This document shows positions 7,534 through 15,280 of a stretch of DNA of 35,569 nucleotides, piece by piece. The notes under the pieces were generated by a model, which saw nothing but the letters and a program-made list of their open reading frames with translations, searched no databases and was not told the origin of the DNA. The DNA comes from CAZKTS01 sp964555735 (lineage in GTDB: Bacteria; Actinomycetota; Acidimicrobiia; IMCC26256; PALSA-555). The translations under genes and the position numbers were made by a program. The stretch covers positions 1 through 35,569 of the forward strand of contig CAZKTS010000236.1 of the NCBI GenBank assembly GCA_964555735.1, given 5' to 3'. Within the stretch, counting starts at the first letter, position 1. Each line of letters opens with the position of its first letter.

Positions 7534-8762
7534 TCGAGACGCCGCTCGAGCACCGCGGGCGGCGAGAGTCACGCGGCCGCACGTTCTTCCCGTGCCTCGA
7601 CGGGTACCGCGCCCTTGCCGCGCTCGCCGTCCTGGTGCTGCACGCGTCGGTCATCAGCGGGTTCGTGTTCCGGGAGCACACCCTCGGCCAGTACCTGAGC
7701 CGGCTCGATGTCGGCGTCTCGATCTTCTTCCTCATCTCGGGCTTCTTGATGTACCGGCCCTTCGTGATGGCGCACCTCGGTGGCGGCGACCAGCCGCGCC
7801 TGCGCGACTACTTCGCGGGCCGCTTCCTCCGCATCTATCCGGCCTACTGGGTCGCGCTCATCGCGGTGGTGTGGGTGTTCGAGCAACCCGGGCCGTCGCA
7901 CCGGATCGAGAACGTCGGCGACTTCGTCGCGTACTTCGGCCTGCTCCAGCAGTACTCGGCGAGCCACGCGTTCGGCGGGATCCAGCAGGCGTGGACGCTG
8001 TGCGTCGAGGTCGCGTTCTACGTCTTCGTGCCGATCTGGGCGTTCGCCGTCGGTGCGATCGCGCGGCGCTTCCGCAACGTCGTGCGGTGGGAGCTCATCG
8101 GCCTCGCCGTGCTGTACGCGACCGGGATCGCGTACCGGATGATCGTTTTGTCCGTCGATCCCACCAACAACGTCGAGATCACGTGGCTGCCGGCGTTCTT
8201 CGACCAGTTCGCGCTCGGCATGCTCCTCGCGGTCGTGAGCGCGGCAGGGCAGACCGGCGCGATGCGCTCGCGCGCCGCCGACCTCGCCGGCCGTCATCCG
8301 TGGGTGTGCTGGGGCATCGCGGCCGTCTGCTTCTGGGCGGTCTCGACCCGCTTCGGTCTGCCGGTCGGGTACCCGACGCTGTCGCGCGGCGAGTGGCTGG
8401 CGTGGACGCTGGGCTACGGCTTCACCGCGTTCTTCCTGCTGCTGCCCGCGGTGTTCGGTGATCAGCAGGAGGGTCTGCTGCGTCGGATGCTGCGCCACCG
8501 GATCGTGGTGTTCGTCGGCGTGGTCTCGTTCGGCATCTACCTCTGGCACGAGCTCTGGCTCGACACGTTCTTCCGCTCCACGGGCTTCGAGCCGTTCGTG
8601 CCCGGCGCCAACGTCGCGGCGGTGCTCGTCTACGCGACCGGCCTGAGCGTCCTGGTCGCGTGGGCGTCGTGGTCGCTGCTCGAGCGGCCGGTCATGCGGC
8701 TGCGAGGGCGGCTTGCCGGTCGCCCGCCGGGGGACCGCGCGTCCGTCGCCCACGATGGCTGA
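7530..8762 (+). CDS. Acyltransferase family 3 protein, third of three
   Basis: 410 residues from ATG 7530. CLDGYRALA then His38 mark the first membrane segment; GVSIFFLISGFLMYRPFV, WTLCVEVAFYVFVPI and SFGIYLWHELW follow at the same relative positions as in the second copy, and LERPV ends the last membrane segment. The N-tail is short (about 18 residues), unlike the 40-residue tail of copy two. Three acyltransferase-3 genes in one operon suggest that different positions or sugars of the same polymer are acylated, or that different acyl groups are used; this is inference. The gene overlaps the next one by 8 nt, since the downstream ATG lies at 8755. Confidence 0.87.
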   Translation: MIETPLEHRGRRESRGRTFFPCLDGYRALAALAVLVLHASVISGFVFREHTLGQYLSRLDVGVSIFFLISGFLMYRPFVMAHLGGGDQPRLRDYFAGRFLRIYPAYWVALIAVVWVFEQPGPSHRIENVGDFVAYFGLLQQYSASHAFGGIQQAWTLCVEVAFYVFVPIWAFAVGAIARRFRNVVRWELIGLAVLYATGIAYRMIVLSVDPTNNVEITWLPAFFDQFALGMLLAVVSAAGQTGAMRSRAADLAGRHPWVCWGIAAVCFWAVSTRFGLPVGYPTLSRGEWLAWTLGYGFTAFFLLLPAVFGDQQEGLLRRMLRHRIVVFVGVVSFGIYLWHELWLDTFFRSTGFEPFVPGANVAAVLVYATGLSVLVAWASWSLLERPVMRLRGRLAGRPPGDRASVAHDG

Positions 8763-10515
8763 CGACCCGCTCACCGTGCCCGCGGCCGCACCGGCGATCT
8801 CGGACGCCCGGTGGCACCCGCCGACCCGCGCCGAGCTGTGGACCCACCTGAGCTCGCTGGCGATGGCCGGCGTCGCGATCCTGTGGTTCGCGCGCGACCA
8901 GTGGTTCGTCACCGACGAGTGGGATCCGATCGTCCGGCGCTCGGTGTTCGGGAGCGCGTCCCTCGATCTCCTCGATCCGCACAACGAGCACTGGTCGACG
9001 GTCGGGATCCTCGTGTACCGGGCGCAGCTCGGCCTGTTCGGCCTGCGCACGTACGTGCCGGTGATGGTCGTGTTCGTCCTCGTGCACCTCCTCGCCGCCC
9101 ACCTTCTCTGGCGACTCATGCGGCGACTCGGCGCGGCCGACGTGATCGCCGTCGCGCTGGCGTTCCTGTTCGCGTTCCTCGGATCGGTCTCGTTCGAGCT
9201 CCTGTTCGCGTGGAACGTCACGTTCAGCGCCCCGCTCGCGTGCGGCTTCGGCGCCCTGCTCCTGCTCCCCGCGCGCGCGTGGTCGCCGCGGCGCGACGTC
9301 GCGGTCTGGGCGCTCCTCGTGGTCGGCCTGGCGTCATCGGGCGTCGGGCTCACGGTGCTGGTCGTGGTGGTGGCCGTCGCGCTCGTGCGCCGGGGATGGC
9401 GCGGTGCCCTCGTCACCGCGTCGGTGCCGGCCGCGGTCTACGTCGTGTGGACGCTGGGCTGGGGCGCGGCCGGGACGACGGGGAGCGAGATCGTCCCGGG
9501 GGCGCTCGGCGGGATCCCCGACACGCTGTGGCGCGGGCTGCGGCACATGCTCGACCTGATCAGCGGGGTCGACGGCGTCGGGATCATCGCCGTCGTGCTC
9601 CTGGTCGCGTTCGCGGCCTGGCAGGCCCGGGGGCGCGGATCCGTCACGACGGCAGCCGTCCTCGCGCTCGGGGCGCCCCTCTTCTTCGTCGTCACCTCGT
9701 TCCGTCGCTACGGCCTCTTCGGCGGGGAGTGGATCTACTTCCCGCGGTACACGTACGTCGCGTTCGCGTTCGTGGTGCCGCTGCTCGCGCTCGCTCTCAC
9801 GCAGCTCGTCGACCTCGTGCCCGGCCATCGCCGGCTCGCCTACGGCGGCCTCGCGGTCGTGTTCCTCGCGGTGCTCGTCCATCAGGCGGTCTCGCTCGAC
9901 GATGCGGCCACCACGACGGCGCGCCGCGAGCAGGAGCTGAAGGCCCGCGTGGTCGCCGCGGCCGAGCTGCTCGCCGATGGCGCGCCGACGGTCACCGATC
10001 GGCCCGCGGCCGACTGCTGCGCCGACCTCGACGTGGCCGGCCTGCGCCGGCTGGCCGACGACGGCGACCTCCCCGACGTCCGGCTCGACGCGCGTGCACG
10101 CGCCTCGGCCCGCACGCACCTCCAGGTCGTGGTCGACGGTGGCGACCTCGGCGCCTCCGGGCCCGTGCCGTCGATCGAGGGGGTCCGCACCACCCGGCTC
10201 GAGCAGCAGGGCGCGTGTGTCGTCGCGACGACGCGCGGTCGCGCACCGACCGTGCGGCTGACGTTGCTCGACGCGACCAACGTCGTGATCGACTCGCCCG
10301 AGGGTGGCGACCTCGCGCTGTGGCTCGTGCCCTCCGGTGACGACGCCGCCCGGGTGCCGCGGACCACGAACGTCGCGGGTGGCCCCGCGTTGCGGGCCGG
10401 CCTCGCGCCGGCCGCTCCCGCGACGATCCGCGTGGCGGCGGCGGGCAACCTCCTCGTGCGGTTGCCGCGCGCGGCGTCGGTGCGGTTCTGCGACGCGACG
10501 GGCACGACCCCGTAG
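8755..10515 (+). CDS. Multi-pass membrane protein, GT-C-like, DEW-motif family (second copy)
   Basis: 586 residues from ATG 8755 inside the end of the third acyltransferase. About ten membrane segments fill residues 30-395, followed by a soluble tail of about 190 residues that is probably extracytoplasmic and ends with a late cysteine (VRFCDATG). After the first membrane segment come Asp54-Glu55-Trp56 and PHNEH at 75-79, the counterpart of DEW...FNNH in the minus-strand copy at 2478-4124. The fold and first-loop acidic motif suggest a GT-C glycosyltransferase using a polyprenyl-phosphate sugar; the two-domain tail could bind the acceptor glycan. It precedes a GT2 gene, so each DEW protein here sits beside its own GT2. 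Its TAG stop (10513-10515) is also the first half of the next gene's -10 box. Confidence 0.7.
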   Translation: MADDPLTVPAAAPAISDARWHPPTRAELWTHLSSLAMAGVAILWFARDQWFVTDEWDPIVRRSVFGSASLDLLDPHNEHWSTVGILVYRAQLGLFGLRTYVPVMVVFVLVHLLAAHLLWRLMRRLGAADVIAVALAFLFAFLGSVSFELLFAWNVTFSAPLACGFGALLLLPARAWSPRRDVAVWALLVVGLASSGVGLTVLVVVVAVALVRRGWRGALVTASVPAAVYVVWTLGWGAAGTTGSEIVPGALGGIPDTLWRGLRHMLDLISGVDGVGIIAVVLLVAFAAWQARGRGSVTTAAVLALGAPLFFVVTSFRRYGLFGGEWIYFPRYTYVAFAFVVPLLALALTQLVDLVPGHRRLAYGGLAVVFLAVLVHQAVSLDDAATTTARREQELKARVVAAAELLADGAPTVTDRPAADCCADLDVAGLRRLADDGDLPDVRLDARARASARTHLQVVVDGGDLGASGPVPSIEGVRTTRLEQQGACVVATTRGRAPTVRLTLLDATNVVIDSPEGGDLALWLVPSGDDAARVPRTTNVAGGPALRAGLAPAAPATIRVAAAGNLLVRLPRAASVRFCDATGTTP

Positions 10516-10518
10516 GCT
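10513..10518 (+). promoter_or_regulatory. -10 element (leaderless) for the second GT2 gene
   Basis: TAGGCT, with 9 nt between it and GTG 10528. Its first three bases are the stop codon of the preceding gene. There is no Shine-Dalgarno sequence between, which fits a leaderless transcript starting close to 10528. Confidence 0.45.
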
Positions 10519-10527
10519 GACCGGCTG

Positions 10528-11241
10528 GTGCGCCTCCTGGTCGTGATCCCCGCGTACAACGAGGCGAGCGCCCTCCCTGCGGTCCTGCGCGAGGTGCGGT
10601 CCGAGCTCGGCGCGGTCGACGTGCTGGTCGTCGACGACGGCTCCATGGACGAGACGTCGGAGGTCGCGCGTGCCGGTGGCGCGGCCGTCATCCGGTTGCC
10701 CTTCAACCTCGGCGTCGGCGGTGCGCTGCGGGCCGGCTTCCGGTACGCGCACGACGACGGCTACGAGCGGGTCGTGCAGCTCGATGCCGACGGCCAGCAC
10801 GACCCGACGTCGGTGCACCTCCTCCTCGAGGGCCTCGACCAGGGCGCCGACCTCGTGATCGGCAACCGGTTCGGATCAGGGGTCACGCCCTACTCGGTCG
10901 GCGCGGCACGGGGCGCCGCCATGGCCGTCCTCCGGCTGATGGTGCGGGTGGCCGTCGGCAACCGCTACCGCGACACGACGTCGGGCTTCCGTGCCTTCGG
11001 GCCGAAGGCCGTCGAGCTGTTCTCGCGGGAGCTCTCGGTCGAGTACATGGGCGACACGGTCGAGGCGCTGCTGCTCGCGCTCCGGGAGGGACTGCGCGTC
11101 CAGGAGGTGCCGACGCCGATGCGCACGCGGGCCGCGGGGGAGCCCTCGAACCGCCGGTTCCGGCTCGTCTACCGGTATCTGTGCGCGCTCTTGGTCATCT
11201 TCGTGAACTCGGGCCGCCCGACCGAGGCCGAGATCTCGTGA
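10528..11241 (+). CDS. Glycosyltransferase family 2, polyprenyl-phosphate sugar synthase-like
   Basis: 237 residues from GTG 10528. IPAYNE at 7-12, DDGSMDET at 36-43 and DADGQHDP at 86-93 are the nucleotide-sugar and metal motifs of the DPM/DPG-synthase-like GT2 branch. DTTSGFRAF follows, as in this branch. The C-terminus contains one hydrophobic stretch (YLCALLVIFVNSG) that may anchor the protein. It probably loads a hexose onto polyprenyl phosphate for the GT-C enzymes on either side. It overlaps the DUF2304 gene by 4 nt (GTGA at 11238-11241); GT2-DUF2304 pairs are common and suggest that the small membrane protein assists the synthase. Confidence 0.85.
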   Translation: MRLLVVIPAYNEASALPAVLREVRSELGAVDVLVVDDGSMDETSEVARAGGAAVIRLPFNLGVGGALRAGFRYAHDDGYERVVQLDADGQHDPTSVHLLLEGLDQGADLVIGNRFGSGVTPYSVGAARGAAMAVLRLMVRVAVGNRYRDTTSGFRAFGPKAVELFSRELSVEYMGDTVEALLLALREGLRVQEVPTPMRTRAAGEPSNRRFRLVYRYLCALLVIFVNSGRPTEAEIS

Positions 11242-11585
11242 GCCTCACCACGCGCATCCTCGTCGCCGTCGCACTGCTGCTCCTGCTGGTCTGGCTGCTC
11301 ACCCTCGTGCGGCGGCGCCAGCTGCGCGGCAAGTACGCGCTGTTCTGGTTCGTCGCCATCCCGGTGCTGGTCGTGCTCGCGCTGTGGCCGGATGCCGCCG
11401 CGGCCCTCATCGGCCGGGAGGGCGACGGGGCGGCTCTCGGCGGCTTCCTGCTCGCCGCGGCGGGCTTCGCGATCCTGGCGCTGGTGCACGCGGCGTGGGA
11501 GCTGTCGCGCCTCGAGGAGCGATCACGCATCCTCGCCGAGGAGTCCGCACTCCAGCGGACGCGCGACGACGCGCGCGACTCCTGA
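11238..11585 (+). CDS. DUF2304 small membrane protein
   Basis: 115 residues from GTG 11238. Three hydrophobic segments (about 5-22, 33-50 and 63-83) are separated by the basic RRRQLRGKYALFWF motif typical of DUF2304, and a charged helical C-tail follows (LSRLEERSRILAEESALQRTRDD), likely a coiled coil. The family has no proven function; its steady pairing with DPM-like GT2 genes, seen here as a 4-nt overlap, suggests a membrane partner for the synthase, comparable to the small subunits of eukaryotic DPM synthase. That comparison is inference. Confidence 0.75.
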   Translation: MSLTTRILVAVALLLLLVWLLTLVRRRQLRGKYALFWFVAIPVLVVLALWPDAAAALIGREGDGAALGGFLLAAAGFAILALVHAAWELSRLEERSRILAEESALQRTRDDARDS

Positions 11586-11602
11586 GCGGAATCGACCCGG
11601 TG

Positions 11603-11608
11603 GTAGCG
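11603..11608 (+). promoter_or_regulatory. -10 element (leaderless) for the GT-C gene
   Basis: TAGCGT with 9 nt before GTG 11618. It supports 11618 over the earlier in-frame GTG at 11600, which would lie upstream of the predicted transcript start. Confidence 0.42.
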
Positions 11609-11617
11609 TCGCCGGTC

Positions 11618-13000
11618 GTGCAGTGGTCGTCGCGCCGCTTCTTCGTGTGGCTCGGCGTGATCACGGCGCTCGGGCTCGCCGTACGGCTGGCGTACGCCCT
11701 GATCGTGAAGTGGGACCAGCCCATCTGGGGCGACGCGTTCACCTACCACTACACGGCGAACGGTCTCGCCGACGGCTACGGCTTCCAGACCTGGCTGCCC
11801 ACCAACTTCGACCCGCTGAACACCGGTCGGATCTTCCCGAACGGCGCGTCGGCCGACAACCCGCCGCTCTTCCCGCTCTACCTCGCCGCGTGGTCGCTCG
11901 TCGGGCTCGACAGCTTCCACGCCCACATGATCGCCAGCACCCTGCTCGGCACCGCGACCGTGTTCGTGATGGGGCTCATCGGGCGCCGGATCGCGGGACC
12001 GCGCACGGGCCTGATCGCCGCCGGCCTCGCGGCGGTCTACGCCAACTTCTGGGTGAACGACGCGGTGGTGACCTCGGAGTCGCTCGCGATCCTCGTGGTC
12101 GCGATCACCGTCCTGCTCGCGTACCGCGCGTGGGACCAGCCCACGCTCCAACGGATCCTCGTGCTGGGCGCCTTCGGCGGCCTCGCGTGCCTCGTCCGCT
12201 CCGAGGTCGTGCTCCTCCTGCCCCTGATCATCATCCCGCTGGTCATCCGGCGCCTCGGTGGCCAGTCGGTGTGGAAGCGGGTCGGCTACGTCGCCGCCGC
12301 GGGGGTCGTCGCGCTGCTCGTGATGTCACCGTGGCTCATCCGCAACATGACCGCGTGGAAGTACCCGGAGACGCTCTCGACCGACGCCGGGCTCGCGCTC
12401 CAGGTCAGCAGCTGCGACGCCACGTACCACGGGCGCGAGCTCGGATGGTGGAGCCCGCGGTGCCAGAAGGGGGGCAAGCCCAAGGGCGACCCTTCGGAGC
12501 AGGACCAGTACTGGCGCAAGCGGGCGTTCAAGTACATCGGCGACAACCTCGACCGCTACCCGGTCGTGGTGCTCGCGCGCATCGGCCGGATGTGGGAGAT
12601 CTACCATCCCGGCTCGCCGTGGGGTGAGATCCGCCCGAACCAGAAGATCAACTTCGACATCACCGAAGGCCGGTCGGAGAACGCGGCGCGCATCGCGCTC
12701 GCGCAGTTCTATCTGCTCGTGCCGTTCGTGATCGCCGGCATCGTCATCATGTGGCGCCGCAAGGTGACGATCATCCCGCTCGCCTCGCTGCTGGTCCTCG
12801 TCACGATCACCGCCGCGTACTCCTTCGGGAACACGCGCTACCGATCGATCGCCGAGATCTCGATCGCCGCCTTCGCCGCGGTGGCGTTCGACGCCCTGCT
12901 GCGGCGCTACTGGGACGGCCGGAAGGCGAAGGCCGACGACGAGCCACCGCCGTCGTCGGACGACGTCGCACCGGACGAACCAGCGCTCCAGCCGACCTGA
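11618..13000 (+). CDS. GT-C glycosyltransferase, GT39/PMT/ArnT-like
   Basis: 460 residues from GTG 11618. After the first membrane segment comes WGDAFTYHYTANGLADGYGF, with Asp39 and a downstream YGF, the typical first-loop pattern of PMT/ArnT-type transferases that take a sugar from polyprenyl phosphate. At least nine more hydrophobic segments follow, with an outer loop of about 110 residues rich in Trp, Lys and Tyr (about 245-355) that contains RNM, GWWSPRCQKGG and the two cysteines. A hydrophilic acidic C-tail (EPPPSSDDVAPDEPAL) ends the protein. It would act outside the membrane, downstream of the GT2/DUF2304 pair. Acceptor unknown; protein or glycan are both possible. It converges on the methyltransferase gene with a single base between the two stops. 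Confidence 0.78.
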   Translation: MQWSSRRFFVWLGVITALGLAVRLAYALIVKWDQPIWGDAFTYHYTANGLADGYGFQTWLPTNFDPLNTGRIFPNGASADNPPLFPLYLAAWSLVGLDSFHAHMIASTLLGTATVFVMGLIGRRIAGPRTGLIAAGLAAVYANFWVNDAVVTSESLAILVVAITVLLAYRAWDQPTLQRILVLGAFGGLACLVRSEVVLLLPLIIIPLVIRRLGGQSVWKRVGYVAAAGVVALLVMSPWLIRNMTAWKYPETLSTDAGLALQVSSCDATYHGRELGWWSPRCQKGGKPKGDPSEQDQYWRKRAFKYIGDNLDRYPVVVLARIGRMWEIYHPGSPWGEIRPNQKINFDITEGRSENAARIALAQFYLLVPFVIAGIVIMWRRKVTIIPLASLLVLVTITAAYSFGNTRYRSIAEISIAAFAAVAFDALLRRYWDGRKAKADDEPPPSSDDVAPDEPALQPT

Positions 13001-13001
13001 G

Positions 13002-13832
13002 TCAGGCGAGGACGAACACGCCGGTGTCGGACCACACCGGGCTGATGCCGGCGAGTGCACCACCCGCGACGCGCAGCGGCAGTGCGGTGACGCCGTGCGC
13101 GCGCCCGGTCATGCGCTCGGGAAGCTCCGTGCCCACGTCGGCGAGGGGCACGTGGCGCGCCACCGTGCGCGGCGCCGCGACGCGCTCGAGGCCGCGCCGG
13201 CTGAAGAACACCCGGTGTGGGTTGGCCTCGCCGACGAGCGCGAGGGCCTCGAACCGTGCGGCTCGGCCGGTGCGCGCGAGCGAGCGCGCCGCGACGCCGA
13301 CCGGCCCCGAGAGCAGCGGCACCTTCACCACGATCCGCTCGGCGGGCAACGAGGCGAGGAACGCGCTCGGGTCCGGGTGGTGCTCGAGGACGTCGAGGAG
13401 CACCACCGTTCCCCACGCGCCGTCGGGCCCCGGACCGGGCGGCACGACCCACGGCTCGTCCACGGGGAGGAAGGTCGGCGCGCCCGCGGCCAGCGAGCCG
13501 TCGGGCAGCGCGAGGTCGCTCGCCCAGACGTCGAGGCCGGCGCGGCGGGCGCGGTCGAAGAACACGGCCTGGCCGCAGCCGTAGTCGAGGACGGGCGCCG
13601 GCAGGTCACGTACCGCGCGCAGCACCACCTCGGCCTGGCGCTCGCGCCGGCGGGCGAGCGCGCGGAGGAACTCGGGCGTGATGTCGGGCTCCTGCCACGT
13701 CGCGTCGGCGAGCTGGGGGCCGGTGTGGTCGATCCAGAGGGTGCCGCAGGTGGGGCACCGCTCCACGCGGAGGCGGTCGGTGGTGAGCCACGGCTCCGGC
13801 GGTACGTGACAGCAGCGGGTCGGCGCGGGCAT
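13002..13832 (-). CDS. Class I SAM-dependent methyltransferase with N-terminal Cys motif
   Basis: 276 residues from ATG 13832. An in-frame ATG at 13877 would add 15 residues but would run into the divergent promoter of the GNAT gene. The N-terminus has a Cys pair (RCC) and then RCPTCGTLW, a likely one-zinc ribbon as found in several methyltransferases of sugar and cell-surface pathways. Motif I is VLDYGCG, a second acidic strand end lies in VWASDLALPDGS, and VVLLDVLEHHPDP is the motif before the catalytic pocket (Methyltransf_23 type). The substrate cannot be read from sequence; methylation of a sugar in the surface glycan is plausible from its position. Transcription runs opposite to both neighbours. 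Confidence 0.8.
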   Translation of the reverse strand: MPAPTRCCHVPPEPWLTTDRLRVERCPTCGTLWIDHTGPQLADATWQEPDITPEFLRALARRRERQAEVVLRAVRDLPAPVLDYGCGQAVFFDRARRAGLDVWASDLALPDGSLAAGAPTFLPVDEPWVVPPGPGPDGAWGTVVLLDVLEHHPDPSAFLASLPAERIVVKVPLLSGPVGVAARSLARTGRAARFEALALVGEANPHRVFFSRRGLERVAAPRTVARHVPLADVGTELPERMTGRAHGVTALPLRVAGGALAGISPVWSDTGVFVLA

Positions 13833-13871
13833 GGCTGACGTGATGATGTCATGAGTTCGCGGCGGCATCGG

Positions 13872-13877
13872 TAGCAT
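13872..13877 (+). promoter_or_regulatory. -10 element (leaderless) for the GNAT-FkbH-ACP cassette
   Basis: TAGCAT with 8 nt before GTG 13886. The 53-bp divergent region also contains an imperfect dyad at 13836-13851 (TGACGTGA / TGATGTCA, 6 of 8 pairs) that could regulate both directions; that part is weak. Confidence 0.45.
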
Positions 13878-13885
13878 CCGCGCCA

Positions 13886-14947
13886 GTGCAGGTGACGCGC
13901 GTGCCCGTCGACGATGGGCTGATCGAGGCGATGGCGGCGTTGTCGGCCACCGAGTACGGCCACGAGGCCGCGGTCTCGCAGCCGGCGCACCTGCGGTGGA
14001 AGTACCTCGCGTGCCCGGCGGGCGTCCCGGCCGCCGACCTGATCTGGGACGACGCCCGTCTCGTCGGTCGCATCGTGCACGAGCCCCGGGAGTTCCGCAG
14101 CCGCGAGGGCGACGGCCGCGGCGTCAACCCGATCGACCTGCTCATCGACCCGTCGGCGCGCGCGCCGCGATCGTTCGTCGGCCTCATGAAGGATCTCCGC
14201 CGCCACGGCGACGCCGACCTCGTCTTCCTCGTGCCCAACGACACGAGCGCGCCGCTCTACGACAAGCTGCTGAAGTTCCCGCGGATCGGCACCCTGGCGC
14301 TGCACGGCCTGCCGCTGCGCCCTGGCCGCGTGCTCGCGGCCCGGGGTTCGAAGGTCACCCGCTGGCTCGTGGCGCCGGCGGGCCCACTCGCCCGCGGTGC
14401 CGTCGCGGCGATGGGTGCGCTCGCCCGCGCCCGCGGGATCGACGTGCGCGAAGCGCAGCCCGATCCGGCCGCCCTCGACCGCCTCGTCGCCCCCCTCGGC
14501 GACTCCGAGGCCTGGGTCGGCGTCCGCGACCATGGCTTCCATGAGTGGCGCTTCCGCGCGGGGCCGGTGTTCCGCTATCGGGTCCGCTACGCGTACCGGC
14601 GCGACGAGCTCGTCGGCTACGTCGTGAGCCGGATCACCGACTTCGACGGCCTGAGCGCCGCCGTCGTCCTCGACTGCGTGATCGCACCCGATGCGCCGCG
14701 CGCCGTCGCGACCGCGCTGCTGGCGGACGTCGTGCACGACGCGGCACGCGCGGATGCCGACCTCGTCGCGGCCCTGAGCTTCGGCGACCACGCACTCACC
14801 CGCGGGCTGCGCGGCCTGCCGCTGGTCGAGGTGCCGGCGCGCTTCTGGCCGCAGGCGATGCCGCTGCTCGCCGACTGGGCGGAGGGGAGCACCCGCACCG
14901 ATGCGCCGAGGGTCTCGCTGACCCTCGCCGACATGGACGTGTTCTGA
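13886..14947 (+). CDS. GNAT-like acyltransferase of a glycan locus
   Basis: 353 residues from GTG 13886. Near the N-terminus is HLRWKYLACPAG, a motif of large GNAT-related proteins found in polysaccharide loci (xxWKYxxNPxG). The region to about residue 120 (ADLIWDDARLVGRI, VFLVPNDTSAPLYDKLLKF) fits one GNAT unit, and residues 185-345 fit a second half (EAWVGVRDHGFHEWRFR, ELVGYVVSRI, AAVVLDCVIAP). It is followed 12 nt later by the split FkbH gene and then an ACP. I infer that it moves an acyl group, possibly the glyceryl unit loaded onto the ACP, to an amine or hydroxyl of a sugar. No direct evidence for the acceptor. Family assignment is by motif, so moderate. Confidence 0.62.
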   Translation: MQVTRVPVDDGLIEAMAALSATEYGHEAAVSQPAHLRWKYLACPAGVPAADLIWDDARLVGRIVHEPREFRSREGDGRGVNPIDLLIDPSARAPRSFVGLMKDLRRHGDADLVFLVPNDTSAPLYDKLLKFPRIGTLALHGLPLRPGRVLAARGSKVTRWLVAPAGPLARGAVAAMGALARARGIDVREAQPDPAALDRLVAPLGDSEAWVGVRDHGFHEWRFRAGPVFRYRVRYAYRRDELVGYVVSRITDFDGLSAAVVLDCVIAPDAPRAVATALLADVVHDAARADADLVAALSFGDHALTRGLRGLPLVEVPARFWPQAMPLLADWAEGSTRTDAPRVSLTLADMDVF

Positions 14948-14959
14948 GGTGGCAGGTCG

Positions 14960-15280
14960 GTGAAGGCCCTCGTCCTCTCCAACGTCAACGTGGCGCCGCT
15001 CGCCGCCCGCGTGTCCGGGCACGAGGTCGCGGTCGGGGAGTACGGCGACGTGCTGCGCGCGCTCGCCGATCCGTCGTCGGCGGCCTACGCACCCGACCTC
15101 GAGGTGCTGATCGTCCTCATGGACGGCGATGAGCTGGTGGGAGCCGGCGTCCTGGCCGAGGAGCTGCCGACGGCGCTGCGCGCGATCGCGACGGCGCGAA
15201 CGGAGCTGCTCGTCGTGGCCGCCACGGTGGCGCCCGATCCCGCGACGGTCCGCTCGTACGGTGAGCCGCTGGACCCCTGA
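14960..15280 (+). CDS. FkbH-like protein, N-terminal part (frame ends at TGA 15278-15280)
   Basis: 106 residues from GTG 14960. MKALVLSNVNVAPLAARV, YGDVLRALADPSSAAYAPDLEVLIVLMDG and LLVVAATVAP match the N-terminal SGNH-like region of FkbH/HAD-IIIC proteins, which normally continues without break into the HAD domain. Here the frame ends at CTG GAC CCC TGA C, and the continuation lies one base further on (+1) in the next frame, starting DGTVARAARFN. A single extra C in the CCCC run, a sequencing error, programmed +1 frameshifting, or two separate polypeptides could each explain this. There is no promoter-like box before this gene; it is in the GNAT operon. Confidence 0.7.
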   Translation: MKALVLSNVNVAPLAARVSGHEVAVGEYGDVLRALADPSSAAYAPDLEVLIVLMDGDELVGAGVLAEELPTALRAIATARTELLVVAATVAPDPATVRSYGEPLDP

